DNA from: Caldisericales bacterium
Lineage (GTDB): Bacteria; Caldisericota; Caldisericia; JAAYUI01
Direction of reading: 5' to 3'
Length of the DNA: 64,000 bases
Assembly: GCA_012517765.1 (NCBI GenBank)
Contig: JAAYUI010000010.1
Location: forward strand, 104,558 to 168,557
The first letter of the stretch is position 1; each line of letters opens with the position of its first letter. A program made the translations under genes and the position numbers. Positions 35,614 through 44,623 of this stretch are shown here, piece by piece. A model generated the notes under the pieces. It was not told the origin of the DNA. It did not search any database and saw only the letters and a list, made by a program, of their open reading frames with translations.

Positions 35614-36687
35614 ATGAACAAAAGGGCACAAGGTGTAATACAGCGATATAACGAACTGGTGAAACTGTTGGCTGATCCAGCCACTCTTTCAGACCAGAAC
35701 AAGTTTAAGGAACTCTCCAGGGAACAGTCACAGCTTGCTGACATTGTAGAGTGCGCAACAATGGTTGAAAAGATAGAAAGCGAGATCGAGCAGGCAAAGA
35801 TAATGCTCTCTGGTGAAGACAGGGAACTCAAGGAGCTGGCACAGGCCGAGATTGACTCGTTAACAGCGCAGCTCGAAGCATCCTCAAGTAGACTAAACAG
35901 GCTCCTGATACCCAAAGATCCAAGGGACGAGAAGTCTGTAATTATGGAGATGAGGGCCGCAGCTGGTGGTGAGGAGTCTGCTCTCTTTGCTTCGGAGCTT
36001 TTCAGGGTCTATTCCCTGTACGCAATGAGAAGGGGATGGAAACTTGAAGTAATAGATTCCCATGCCACAGATATTGGTGGTTTCAAAGAAATAACCTTCT
36101 CCATCGAGGGCAAGGATGTATACCGCTACATGAAATATGAAAGCGGGGTGCACAGAGTGCAAAGGGTCCCAGAAACTGAGGCTTCTGGAAGAATACACAC
36201 AAGCACAATCACCGTGGCTGTTATGCAGGAAGCTGAAGATGTCGATGTCCAGATAAAACCAGAGGATTTAAGAATAGATGTCTACAGATCATCTGGGCAC
36301 GGAGGGCAATGCGTCCAAACAACTGATTCTGCAGTCAGAATAACCCACTTACCAACGGGCATCGTGATGACTTGCCAGGACGAAAGATCTCAAACTCAAA
36401 ACAAGGAAAGGGCCATGAAGGTCCTCAGGGCAAGACTTTTTGAGCTTGAACAGGAAAAACGCGAAAAGGAACAGGTCAATGCCAGGAGGGTCCAGATTGG
36501 TTCTGGCGATCGCGCAGAAAAGATCAGAACATACAATTTCCCGCAATGCCGCGTGACAGATCACCGTATTGGGTTAACTATATATAGATTGCCTGACGTG
36601 ATGATGGGCGATCTCGACCTTGTCATCAGTGAATTGATAGAGGCCGAGGAGAGGGCCAAGCTTGAGCAACTCTCAAAGACTCAGTAG
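35614..36687 (+). CDS. prfA: Peptide chain release factor 1
   Basis: 357 aa from ATG 35614. The track's 35575 lies in the -35. It ends translation at UAA/UAG. The GGQ loop is GHGGQCVQTTDSAVRITHLPTG, with Cys-Val-Gln-Thr where many RF1 have SVNT or HVNK. The codon-reading PxT motif is PET in HRVQRVPETEASGR, which identifies RF1 rather than RF2. No SD precedes it. It overlaps prmC, its methylating partner, by 26 bp. Confidence 0.96.
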   Translation: MNKRAQGVIQRYNELVKLLADPATLSDQNKFKELSREQSQLADIVECATMVEKIESEIEQAKIMLSGEDRELKELAQAEIDSLTAQLEASSSRLNRLLIPKDPRDEKSVIMEMRAAAGGEESALFASELFRVYSLYAMRRGWKLEVIDSHATDIGGFKEITFSIEGKDVYRYMKYESGVHRVQRVPETEASGRIHTSTITVAVMQEAEDVDVQIKPEDLRIDVYRSSGHGGQCVQTTDSAVRITHLPTGIVMTCQDERSQTQNKERAMKVLRARLFELEQEKREKEQVNARRVQIGSGDRAEKIRTYNFPQCRVTDHRIGLTIYRLPDVMMGDLDLVISELIEAEERAKLEQLSKTQ

Positions 36688-37507
36688 TAAAATCAAGGAG
36701 ATCGGGAAAATTCTTGAAGCCAGACGACCCAACCCAAACTGGGACGCGATGGAGATTGCAAGGCGTACGCTTAGGACCAGCAGACAGGAGATCATTCTGA
36801 ATCTCGGCACCATCTTGCTTTCAAAAGATGACTCCGACAAGATGACTGGAATCGCAACCAGAGTAGCAGGAGGCTTTCCACTCGAATATGCGCTTGGCGT
36901 GACGTCGTTCCTCGGAATAGACATAAAAGTCACACCTTCTGTCTTGATTCCAAGGCCAGATACAGAAATATTGGTGCTTGAAGCTGAGAAAGCAATCAAT
37001 GGAAGGGCTCTCAAGATTATAGATATCTGCACAGGTTCCGGCTGTATTGCCATAGCCCTTAAAAAAAGAAACCCACAGTGTGAAGTAACTGCAACAGACA
37101 TCTCACAGGATTGCCTCAAGATTGCGAGAGAAAATGCCACAATCAACGGGACTGGGATAAGTTTTTTACAGGCCGATCTTACAAAAAACATCAACGGAAA
37201 ATTCGATGTTTTAATTTGCAATCCACCTTACATACCCACAAAAGAAATCCCCCTTCTTGAAAAAGAAATATCATATGAGCCAATATCTGCACTTGATGGG
37301 GGAAAAGATGGTTTTGAATATTACAGGAAACTTTCCAACGAGATACCAGATGTTCTATCAGAAGAAGGTTTTGCTATAATCGAAGTGGATTGCCCAAAAA
37401 ATGAAACTGCTAAAAAACTTGAAAAAATTTTTGAAAATTACTCTTTCCGTTTCGTGCCCGACATATCAGGCAACAAGAGAGCACTCAAGCTATGGAGGAA
37501 AAAATGA
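36662..37507 (+). CDS. prmC: Peptide chain release factor glutamine methyltransferase PrmC
   Basis: 281 aa; it methylates the Gln of the GGQ loop of release factors. The start is TTG at 36662, with GAGAGG upstream and inside prfA. AdoMet site ICTGSGCIAIAL and TDISQDCLKIA, active-site NPPYIPTKE; an N-terminal helical domain is present but short. ATG at about 36749 would remove most of it, so the TTG is preferred. The end overlaps trxB by 4 bp. Confidence 0.93.
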   Translation: MSNSQRLSSKIKEIGKILEARRPNPNWDAMEIARRTLRTSRQEIILNLGTILLSKDDSDKMTGIATRVAGGFPLEYALGVTSFLGIDIKVTPSVLIPRPDTEILVLEAEKAINGRALKIIDICTGSGCIAIALKKRNPQCEVTATDISQDCLKIARENATINGTGISFLQADLTKNINGKFDVLICNPPYIPTKEIPLLEKEISYEPISALDGGKDGFEYYRKLSNEIPDVLSEEGFAIIEVDCPKNETAKKLEKIFENYSFRFVPDISGNKRALKLWRKK

Positions 37508-38424
37508 AAGAATTTGATGTGGCAATTATAGGTGGCGGACCCGCCGGCCTTGGTGCTGCAATATATTCAGGAAGGGCGATGTTGAAAACAGTGCTTTTTG
37601 ACAAATTTGGCACTGGCGGCCAACTCAACTCATACGAAAAGATAGCCAACTATCCTGGTTTTTTCGAGGATACACCAACATATAGGCTCTCTGAATCACT
37701 CCTTGCACATGCACAAAGGTTCGGAGCTGAAATTATCTACGACGAAATAACCTCAATAAGCGACGATGGGGAATGGAAGGTCTTGAAAGGTCTTGCAGAT
37801 TCGTACAAAGTCCGCGCCTCAATAGTGGCCACAGGCGTGAGATACAAAAACCTTGGCGTTGAAGGCGAAGAGGGGCTAAGGGGAAGGGGCGTATCTTATT
37901 GCGCCACCTGTGATGGCCCATTTTTTGTAGGCAAGGACATTGTTGTGGTGGGCGGAGGAGACAGCGCCCTCCAGGAGGCACAGCATCTCACACAATTCGG
38001 TAGGGAAGTGACCATCATCCACAGGAGGGACGAATTTAGGGCATATCCTGATCTCAGGGAGATGGTGCAAAAACACCCAAAAATAAAATGCCTTATGAAT
38101 TCAACAGTACAATCCATTGAGGGAAAAGATTTTGTGGAAGGGATAATAATAAAAAATGTTGTAACTGGAGAGATATCAAAAATGAAAACCGATGCGGTTT
38201 TCATTTTTGTTGGTCTCCAGCCAAACACTGAGTTTCTTTCCGGGTATGCTGACCTTGATGATTACGGCTATGTAAAAACTGGCGAAGACATGTCAACATC
38301 AAAAAAAGGCGTCTTTGCAGCAGGAGACATAAGAATCAAGGACGTAAGGCAGGTGATAACGGCTGTCTCCGATGGTGCAATAGCAGCACAGAGCGCATGG
38401 AAATATATGAGTTGCAGAAAGTGA
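37504..38424 (+). CDS. trxB: Thioredoxin reductase
   Basis: 306 aa from ATG 37504 (GGAGGAAAAA ribosome site; the track's 37492 is upstream of it). It reduces thioredoxin using NADPH and FAD. FAD motif VAIIGGGPAGLGAAIY, redox centre CATC in YCATCDGPFFVG, NADPH motif VVVGGGDSALQEA, and the C-terminal FAD segment VFAAGDIR with AVSDGAIAAQ. Full length and intact. It is co-transcribed with prmC. Confidence 0.96.
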   Translation: MKEFDVAIIGGGPAGLGAAIYSGRAMLKTVLFDKFGTGGQLNSYEKIANYPGFFEDTPTYRLSESLLAHAQRFGAEIIYDEITSISDDGEWKVLKGLADSYKVRASIVATGVRYKNLGVEGEEGLRGRGVSYCATCDGPFFVGKDIVVVGGGDSALQEAQHLTQFGREVTIIHRRDEFRAYPDLREMVQKHPKIKCLMNSTVQSIEGKDFVEGIIIKNVVTGEISKMKTDAVFIFVGLQPNTEFLSGYADLDDYGYVKTGEDMSTSKKGVFAAGDIRIKDVRQVITAVSDGAIAAQSAWKYMSCRK

Positions 38425-38432
38425 GGATTGTT

Positions 38433-39518
38433 ATGGACACAAGGATACATGATCTCAGGGAAGCGATGAAGGAGCACGGGATTGACGCTGCATTGTTTGT
38501 CAGCACAGAAACAAGGATCAACAAAAACGTTTTTTATCTTTCCGGATTTACTGGTGAAGATGGCTATTTATTAGTTACCCAGGACAGTGTGCAGCTTTTT
38601 GTCGATGGCAGGTATCCAGAACAGGCCCATGAAGAAGCAAAAAAGGGTATTGATGTGGCACTCGTTGAATACCCGATTTCAGATTTTCTCGTCAAAATGA
38701 TACAGGATGGCTGTATTCAGTCTCTTGGCCTCGAAGAAAGTATCCTTTCGCACTCTTTTTACAAAATCATGTCAGAAAAGCTTCCCAAAACAGTCTTCAA
38801 ATCTTCCGATGGCATGTGCGAAGCAATGAGGATCATCAAGAGCCAGGATGAAATTGAATTTATAAGGAATTCATGCAAAGTTGCCTGCGAATCTTTCACT
38901 GAGACACTTGGTGTCGTCAAGGAAGGGGTCTCGGAGAGAGACATCTGCGCCGAACTTGAATACCAGATGAAAAGACGTGGTGCAAAAAAACCGAGTTTCG
39001 ATATAATCATTGCTTCCGGTTTCAGGGCCGCAATGGCCCATGGCGTCGCATCAGACAAAAAACTCAAAGCAGGCGAATTTGTTGTTTTCGACTGGGGATG
39101 TTTTGTAAACAATTACGCTTCAGATTTCACAAGAACACTTATTGTTGGAGAGCCAACACCAAAACACATCGAAATCTACGACACGGTAAGGCGCGCCCAA
39201 GAAGCGGCAATGGGGAAATTTAAACCAGGAACAAAAGCTTGCGACGCCGACAAAGTGGCAAGGGATATAATTTCAAATGCCGGATATGAAAAAAACTTCA
39301 ATCATTCTCTGGGGCACGGAGTTGGCCTGGACATTCACGAGAAACCAGGTGCTTCAATGAAAACGGAAGATGAATTCAAGGCTGGCATGATATGCACAAA
39401 CGAGCCTGGAATTTATATTGAAGGGTGGGGTGGTGTCAGAATAGAAGACACCGTCCTCATAAGCAACGAGGGCGGTGTCCCGCTTGCTAATCTGTCAAAA
39501 GACCTGATTATGGTTTAG
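38433..39518 (+). CDS. M24 family Xaa-Pro aminopeptidase/dipeptidase
   Basis: 361 aa from ATG 38433 (GTGAGGATTGTT). Creatinase-like N-terminus (about 1-125) and pita-bread catalytic domain. The metal ligands are in FDWGCFVNNYASDFTRT (two Asp), LGHGVGLDIHE (His), and NEPGIYIEGWGGVRIED (two Glu). It cleaves at proline, as prolidase or aminopeptidase P. Its exact substrate cannot be read. It converges with the ferredoxin gene; the stops overlap. Confidence 0.92.
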   Translation: MDTRIHDLREAMKEHGIDAALFVSTETRINKNVFYLSGFTGEDGYLLVTQDSVQLFVDGRYPEQAHEEAKKGIDVALVEYPISDFLVKMIQDGCIQSLGLEESILSHSFYKIMSEKLPKTVFKSSDGMCEAMRIIKSQDEIEFIRNSCKVACESFTETLGVVKEGVSERDICAELEYQMKRRGAKKPSFDIIIASGFRAAMAHGVASDKKLKAGEFVVFDWGCFVNNYASDFTRTLIVGEPTPKHIEIYDTVRRAQEAAMGKFKPGTKACDADKVARDIISNAGYEKNFNHSLGHGVGLDIHEKPGASMKTEDEFKAGMICTNEPGIYIEGWGGVRIEDTVLISNEGGVPLANLSKDLIMV

Positions 39519-39736
39519 AGCCTGTATACGGTGATGACGTTGTCCGGGCAAATAGTTGCACAGGACTTGCAGGCAATGCACTGGTCCATGTTAACACAGT
39601 AGGCTGGATGGTAGCCGTTCTGGTTAATGTTGTCGGAGAGTGCAAGTATGTGCGTCGGGCAAACCTCGATGCACAGTCCGCATGCCTTGCACCTTTCATC
39701 AATGAAAACCACTTTTCCCTTTACAGCTGTTGCCAT
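39515..39736 (-). CDS. 2 x 4Fe-4S ferredoxin, KorD/VorD-like
   Basis: 73 aa from ATG 39736 (AAAGGAGTTGAA, strong). Two cluster motifs are intact: CKACGLCIEVCP and CIACKSCATICP. The short N-terminus and the YCVNMDQC linker resemble the delta subunit of 2-oxoacid:ferredoxin oxidoreductases, which usually sits next to the alpha and beta genes. Here it stands alone. It carries low-potential electrons, consistent with anaerobic metabolism; its partner cannot be identified. Confidence 0.85.
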   Translation of the reverse strand: MATAVKGKVVFIDERCKACGLCIEVCPTHILALSDNINQNGYHPAYCVNMDQCIACKSCATICPDNVITVYRL

Positions 39737-39800
39737 TTCAACTCCTTTCAACCACATGTTAGCTTGGGCAAGGTTGCATTTCAAGGACAGGGTGGCATCT

Positions 39801-39828
39801 TTGACATGACAAAACAAATATTTACAAT
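39801..39828 (+). promoter_or_regulatory. Promoter of the buk operon
   Basis: TTGACA (perfect -35), 16 bp, TACAAT. Ribosome site GGAGG and GTG start follow about 10-18 bp later. The divergent ferredoxin gene lies 65 bp upstream. Confidence 0.7.
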
Positions 39829-39845
39829 ATATTCTGGAGGTATAA

Positions 39846-40958
39846 GTGAGCAATTCTTTTCACATTCTGGCGATTAATCCAGGTAGCACTTCCAACAAGA
39901 TCGGGCTTTACAATGGCGCTGAAAAAGTGTTTGAGCACACAATCAGACATGACAGGGAAGAACTAAAACAGTTTAAAACAATCTGGGACCAGTACGATTT
40001 CCGTTACAACGTTATCAGGGACGAGTTCAAAAAACACCCTCTGACCGTTGACCGCCTCGATGCAGTCGTAGGGAGGGGCGGGCTCCTGAAACCGATCATT
40101 TCAGGCACATACGAAGTAAATGACGAAATGGTACAAGATGCCAGAAACAATTATCAGGGTGAACATGCATCAAATCTTGGTTGTGTCCTCGCCCGTGATT
40201 TGGCAAAGGAGTATAATTGCAGGGCATTTATTGTGGATCCCCCTTCAACATGCGAATTCCAGAGACTATCCTTTTATTCAGGACACCCTCTCATAACAAG
40301 GCGACCGATAGCACACGCCCTGAACATCCATGCAATAGCAAGGAAAGCAAGTCACGATCTTGGGATTCCCTATGAAAAATCAAGACTAATTATTGCCCAT
40401 TGCGGTGGAGGAATCACAGTAGCCTCTGTTGTTGGCGGAAAAATGATTGACAACAATGACGCCACCTGTGAAGGGCCATTTACGCCAGAAAGAACTGGTG
40501 GAATGCCGCTCATGCCCTTTGCAGACCTGTGTTTCTCCGGAAAATACACCCTGCCACAAATCAAAAAAATGGTTATGGGCGAAGGCGGTTTTGTGGCCTA
40601 TCTTGGAACAAACTCGGCAGTCAAGGTCGAAGAGATGGCCGCCTCAGGAGACACCCTGGCCAGGGAAGTTTATCAGGCAATGGTTTACCAGATAGCAAAA
40701 GACATCGGATCGCAGGCAACCGTCCAGAACGGCAAATTTGATGCAATAGTAGTTACTGGTGGTCTAGCATATTCAGACTTCTTTTTCAACAGTCTCTCTG
40801 AGAGGACGGGATTTCTTGGCAAGATATTAAGGTATCCCGGCGAGGATGAGCTTGGAGCTCTCGCTGGTGGTGCATTAAGAATTCTGGAGGGCTCGGAGAA
40901 GGCCCTATCTTATCCACAATTTGGAGAAAGGCCGCCTGAATGGAAATTTGCCACCTAA
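39846..40958 (+). CDS. buk: Butyrate kinase
   Basis: 370 aa acetokinase-family protein. Start is GTG at 39846 with a good SD (TGGAGGTATAA). ILAINPGSTSNKIGLY is the N-terminal phosphate motif; CGGGITVASVVGGKMIDNNDA and VTGGLAYSDFF match butyrate kinase more than acetate kinase. It turns butyryl phosphate into butyrate with ATP, or the reverse. No phosphotransbutyrylase is visible. It leads an operon whose next gene, a crotonase, is in the same metabolic area. Confidence 0.93.
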   Translation: MSNSFHILAINPGSTSNKIGLYNGAEKVFEHTIRHDREELKQFKTIWDQYDFRYNVIRDEFKKHPLTVDRLDAVVGRGGLLKPIISGTYEVNDEMVQDARNNYQGEHASNLGCVLARDLAKEYNCRAFIVDPPSTCEFQRLSFYSGHPLITRRPIAHALNIHAIARKASHDLGIPYEKSRLIIAHCGGGITVASVVGGKMIDNNDATCEGPFTPERTGGMPLMPFADLCFSGKYTLPQIKKMVMGEGGFVAYLGTNSAVKVEEMAASGDTLAREVYQAMVYQIAKDIGSQATVQNGKFDAIVVTGGLAYSDFFFNSLSERTGFLGKILRYPGEDELGALAGGALRILEGSEKALSYPQFGERPPEWKFAT

Positions 40959-41704
40959 AAAGAAAGCTTGAGGAGGGGGTCCTCACAATTGTCATTGACA
41001 GACCCGCACAATTAAACGCCCTTAACAGGGAGGTCCTTGCGGAACTGGACCAGGTGATTGATGAGGCAGAGAAAGATGCGTCCGTCAGGGCAATAATACT
41101 GACCGGGGAAGGAAAGGCCTTTGTGGCAGGGGCCGACATCTCGGCCATGGTCGGGATGGATGGGCCACAAGCACTGGATTTTGCAAATTTTGGCCAAAAA
41201 GTTTTCAGCAAGATCGAGAACCTTCAGAAAATTATCATAGCTGCAATCAATGGCTTTGCACTCGGTGGAGGTTGCGAGCTTGCAATGGCATGCGACATCA
41301 GGTATGCAAGCGAAAAGGCAAAACTGGGTCAGCCAGAGGTCAACCTTGGTGTTGTTCCTGGTTTTGCAGGTACACAAAGACTGCCAAGACTCGTTGGGCC
41401 CGGAAAAGCAATTGAGCTTCTGGCAACTGGCAACATCATAGATGCCAATCAAGCCCTCCAGATGGGGCTTGTCGACAAGGTGTTTTCTCCAGAAACATTG
41501 ATGGAAGAGTCAATAAGGCTGGCCAAAACAATTGCCACAAAATGCCCAAGGGCAGTGTCGCTTAACAAAAAAGCCCTCAGATCAGGTCTTCATCCCATGA
41601 ATGAAAAAGAGGAAGCGGCTATTTTCGCCAGGTGTTTTGAGTCAGGCGACGCCAAAAAGGGCATGGAGGCTTTCCTAAACAAGACCCAAGCGGACTGGAG
41701 CTGA
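40940..41704 (+). CDS. Enoyl-CoA hydratase (crotonase)
   Basis: 254 aa. The crotonase fold has oxyanion-hole motif GKAFVAGADISAM and NGFALGGGCELAMACDIRYAS with the first catalytic Glu, and GQPEVNLGVVPGFAGTQRLPRLVG with the second. Both are conserved, so hydration of crotonyl-CoA-type esters is expected. It overlaps buk by 19 bp. With the acyl-CoA dehydrogenase at 60038 it could serve butyrate synthesis or oxidation. Confidence 0.95.
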   Translation: MEICHLKRKLEEGVLTIVIDRPAQLNALNREVLAELDQVIDEAEKDASVRAIILTGEGKAFVAGADISAMVGMDGPQALDFANFGQKVFSKIENLQKIIIAAINGFALGGGCELAMACDIRYASEKAKLGQPEVNLGVVPGFAGTQRLPRLVGPGKAIELLATGNIIDANQALQMGLVDKVFSPETLMEESIRLAKTIATKCPRAVSLNKKALRSGLHPMNEKEEAAIFARCFESGDAKKGMEAFLNKTQADWS

Positions 41705-41705
41705 A

Positions 41706-42257
41706 ATGGAACTTCCGGCCAACCTCAGGGAAACAACTCTTGCGGAGCTTATCCAACTGATCGAGCTTCACAGCGCCTCTGGAAGGCTCCAGATAATAAA
41801 AACGGACGCAGACGAAAGGGCCTCGATCTTCTTTACCCAAGGCCAGGTTGTTCATGCAACAACTCCGAGGTGCCAGGGAGAGGATGCAATAATAGAACTT
41901 TTTTCCTGGGACAAGGGGAAAATATTATTCTCAGAGGCATCTGCCATCCCGCCAAAATCAATAAACCTCTCAAATACTGACATCATAATAAAAGGGCTTG
42001 GCGAGGCCCAAAAAACTGCAGAATTCATGATGGGGTTGCCTCCGATGTCTACAATACTGAGATTGAATACAAGCTCGATGTCAGGGGATAGCGGGGAAAA
42101 AATAATGCTGGATGCTTCGGAATGGAATTTCCTGATACTGGTTGATGGCAGGAGAACACTGCAACAAATCTTTGATGAATACAATCTTGGCCAGAGTCAG
42201 GCCGCCAAGCTGATTGGAAAACTTCTCGAACAGAAGGTGGTTGTACCAGTAAGATGA
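41706..42257 (+). CDS. DUF4388 (PATAN-like) domain protein
   Basis: 183 aa. The start ATG follows the crotonase by 1 bp. The first half, FFTQGQVVHATTPRCQGEDAIIELFSWDKGKILFSE, is the DUF4388/PATAN pattern seen with response regulators and gliding-motility proteins. The second half (about 120-183) resembles a winged-helix-type C-terminal extension (LVDGRRTLQQIFDEYN). It probably mediates protein contacts. It overlaps the NHL gene by 4 bp. Confidence 0.8.
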   Translation: MELPANLRETTLAELIQLIELHSASGRLQIIKTDADERASIFFTQGQVVHATTPRCQGEDAIIELFSWDKGKILFSEASAIPPKSINLSNTDIIIKGLGEAQKTAEFMMGLPPMSTILRLNTSSMSGDSGEKIMLDASEWNFLILVDGRRTLQQIFDEYNLGQSQAAKLIGKLLEQKVVVPVR

Positions 42258-44623
42258 AATTTTTTTCAATAGTATCTGCCATTACAATAATTTCTGCATC
42301 ATCATTTCCTGTTGGCATGATAGGGATCAGGGACGATGGTGCCCATTTTAAGTATCCAAAGTCGGTATTTGTTGATCCGGAGTCAAAAAACATGTTCGTT
42401 GCAGACACCGGAAACAAAAGAATTGTCCTCATCAAAAGTGATGATGGTGCTTTTATTATGGATTTTGGCAAGGAAAGATTGAAATATCCAACGAAAGTAA
42501 TCCAGGACAAAGGTTCAAGGCTTTTGGTCTGTGACCCGGAGGCAAAAACAATCCACCTTTTTGATAAAAAAGGGGCCTACCTTGCCGATTTTTCTGCAGG
42601 AAATGATCCTGTTACGGGCATTATTGAGCCCGTATCGCTGGCTTTTGACAAAAACGGCAGGTTCTTTGTGCTCGACCATGAGGCCTGCCAGATCAAAATA
42701 TTCGAAAGTTCCGGTGAATTTCTGTTTTCGATGGGATCCAAAGGTGATGGTGAAGGGCAATTGTCAAGTCCTTCCGATGTTGCACTTGATGCTGACGGAA
42801 ATGTTTATGTAACCGATACAGGCAACAACAGGGTTGTGGTGTTTGACAAAAATGGTACTTTCAAAACTTCATTTGGCCAAGATGAACTTTCCTATCCGAC
42901 AGGGATAGCGATAAACTCAAATAATATATACGTCTCAAGCACTGGCAAACACGAGATTTCAATTTTTTCAAAAAAAGATTTTGCCTACAAGGGAAACTAT
43001 GGCTCGATAGGGACCGGCAATTCCCAGCTCAGGTTCCCTACAGGACTTTGTCTTGATTCTGACCAGAAACTCTGGATAGCTGATTCTGGCAATTGCAGGA
43101 TTGTACATACCCAAAAACTGGAATTGGTAAAAACAATCGGCACTGATGGCATAGCAATTTCACCAAAAGGCTTGGTCTTAAAGGATGGAATGATCTATGT
43201 TTCAGAGCCAGAATCAAACTGCATAAATGTTTACGAAGCCCAGAGTGGAGTTTTTTCAAGATCGATAGGCCTCCAGGGAACGGTCCTCACAGGGCTCAAA
43301 TCACCACAATCATGCTGCATATCATCAAGGGGTGACCTTGTAGTTGCAGACACAGGAAACCACCGGATACAGATTTATAGTTTATCCGGAGAACACCTGG
43401 TGAGTTTTGGTTCCCAGGGTTCGGGTATCGGACAGTTTGAATCACCAACATCCATAGCTTGCACAAAAAATGGAAACATAATAGTGGCCGACTCCGGCAA
43501 TTCAAGGGTCTGCGTACTCACGCTTGGCGGTGCCTGGCAGTTTGATATCACAAAAGAACTAAAAAAACCTGTTGCAGTTGCAGAGGACATGACTGGCAAT
43601 ATCTGGACATGTGACCAGGAACTTGGCAAGATATTGATATTTGACCAGAAAGGGGACCAGGTAAACGAAATCCAGGGTTTCAACAAGCCAAGTGCAATTT
43701 TCTGCGATGCGATGGGAAGGCTGTTTGTAACTGATGAAGAAACAGGTCTTATAAAAGTTTTTTCAACAACAGGGTATGAACTTGCAACAATAGGTGGTGA
43801 AGGTGGCCCAATGTCAGCCACAAAACCACCATTTTTGCCCGAACAACCCGGCAAGTTTTTTAAGCCTTACGGAATAACCGCTTCAGATGATTATGTTTAT
43901 GTTTCAGACACAGGAAATTCACGCATCCAGAAAATCCCTCTCGCTGCTTTTGGAGGACTGCCAAGGCTGGGAACAGACAAACTCAAGCTGGATTATCCAA
44001 AAGTGCCGAGATCATCAAAACGCTCGCAGACAATCAAAATAACAAATGATGGTGGTGGAGTGATCGAGGGCACAATCACTGCTGACCAGCCATGGATAGT
44101 ACTTGGGCAGACCACATTCACCGGCGACACCGAGGTGACAGTAACACTCGACGGAACAAAAGCACCTGAGGGCCAAAGAGAAGGAACCCTCACCATTCAA
44201 AGCAATGGTGGCATAGCAAAAATCAAAATCACTGGAAGATTTTTTACCGGACAGGTCAAACGGCTTGAAATAAAGATCGGCAGCAACACAGTCATTTCAA
44301 GCGGGAAAAAGATCTATGTCACGCCGGCACCACTAAAAGATACTAAATACAACAAGGTCTACACTGCTTTTAGATTTGTAGGCGAAGAGCTTGGGGCAGA
44401 CGTAATACTCTCCGGTAAAAAAATAATCTATATCCTGGAAGGCAGAACATTACAGCTAACAATAGGGTCCCAAAAAGCATCATTCCAGGGAAAAGAAATG
44501 GACATGGGTTCACCATGCTACATGTATGGCAAAGTACCACTTGTGCCCCTCAGGTTTGTTGCCGAAACACTTGGCGCAACCTTGATGTCCGAGGGCAACA
44601 AAATAATTGTCGAATACCCATGA
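42254..44623 (+). CDS. Secreted NHL-type beta-propeller protein, paralogue of the 729-3047 gene
   Basis: 789 aa; signal peptide (MKFFSIVSAITIISASSFPVG). About ten NHL-like blades from residue 25 to 560; for example ADTGNKRIVLI, VTDTGNNRVVVF, VADTGNHRIQIY, VADSGNSRVCVL. A BACON-like segment is present (about 575-660, KVPRSSKRSQTIKITNDGGG), then two copper-amine-oxidase-N-like units (KVYTAFRFVGEELGAD and VPLVPLRFVAETLGATL). The architecture matches the first operon's protein. It overlaps the DUF4388 gene by 4 bp and WecG by 4 bp. Exported binding or scaffold protein; ligand unknown. Confidence 0.88.
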   Translation: MKFFSIVSAITIISASSFPVGMIGIRDDGAHFKYPKSVFVDPESKNMFVADTGNKRIVLIKSDDGAFIMDFGKERLKYPTKVIQDKGSRLLVCDPEAKTIHLFDKKGAYLADFSAGNDPVTGIIEPVSLAFDKNGRFFVLDHEACQIKIFESSGEFLFSMGSKGDGEGQLSSPSDVALDADGNVYVTDTGNNRVVVFDKNGTFKTSFGQDELSYPTGIAINSNNIYVSSTGKHEISIFSKKDFAYKGNYGSIGTGNSQLRFPTGLCLDSDQKLWIADSGNCRIVHTQKLELVKTIGTDGIAISPKGLVLKDGMIYVSEPESNCINVYEAQSGVFSRSIGLQGTVLTGLKSPQSCCISSRGDLVVADTGNHRIQIYSLSGEHLVSFGSQGSGIGQFESPTSIACTKNGNIIVADSGNSRVCVLTLGGAWQFDITKELKKPVAVAEDMTGNIWTCDQELGKILIFDQKGDQVNEIQGFNKPSAIFCDAMGRLFVTDEETGLIKVFSTTGYELATIGGEGGPMSATKPPFLPEQPGKFFKPYGITASDDYVYVSDTGNSRIQKIPLAAFGGLPRLGTDKLKLDYPKVPRSSKRSQTIKITNDGGGVIEGTITADQPWIVLGQTTFTGDTEVTVTLDGTKAPEGQREGTLTIQSNGGIAKIKITGRFFTGQVKRLEIKIGSNTVISSGKKIYVTPAPLKDTKYNKVYTAFRFVGEELGADVILSGKKIIYILEGRTLQLTIGSQKASFQGKEMDMGSPCYMYGKVPLVPLRFVAETLGATLMSEGNKIIVEYP

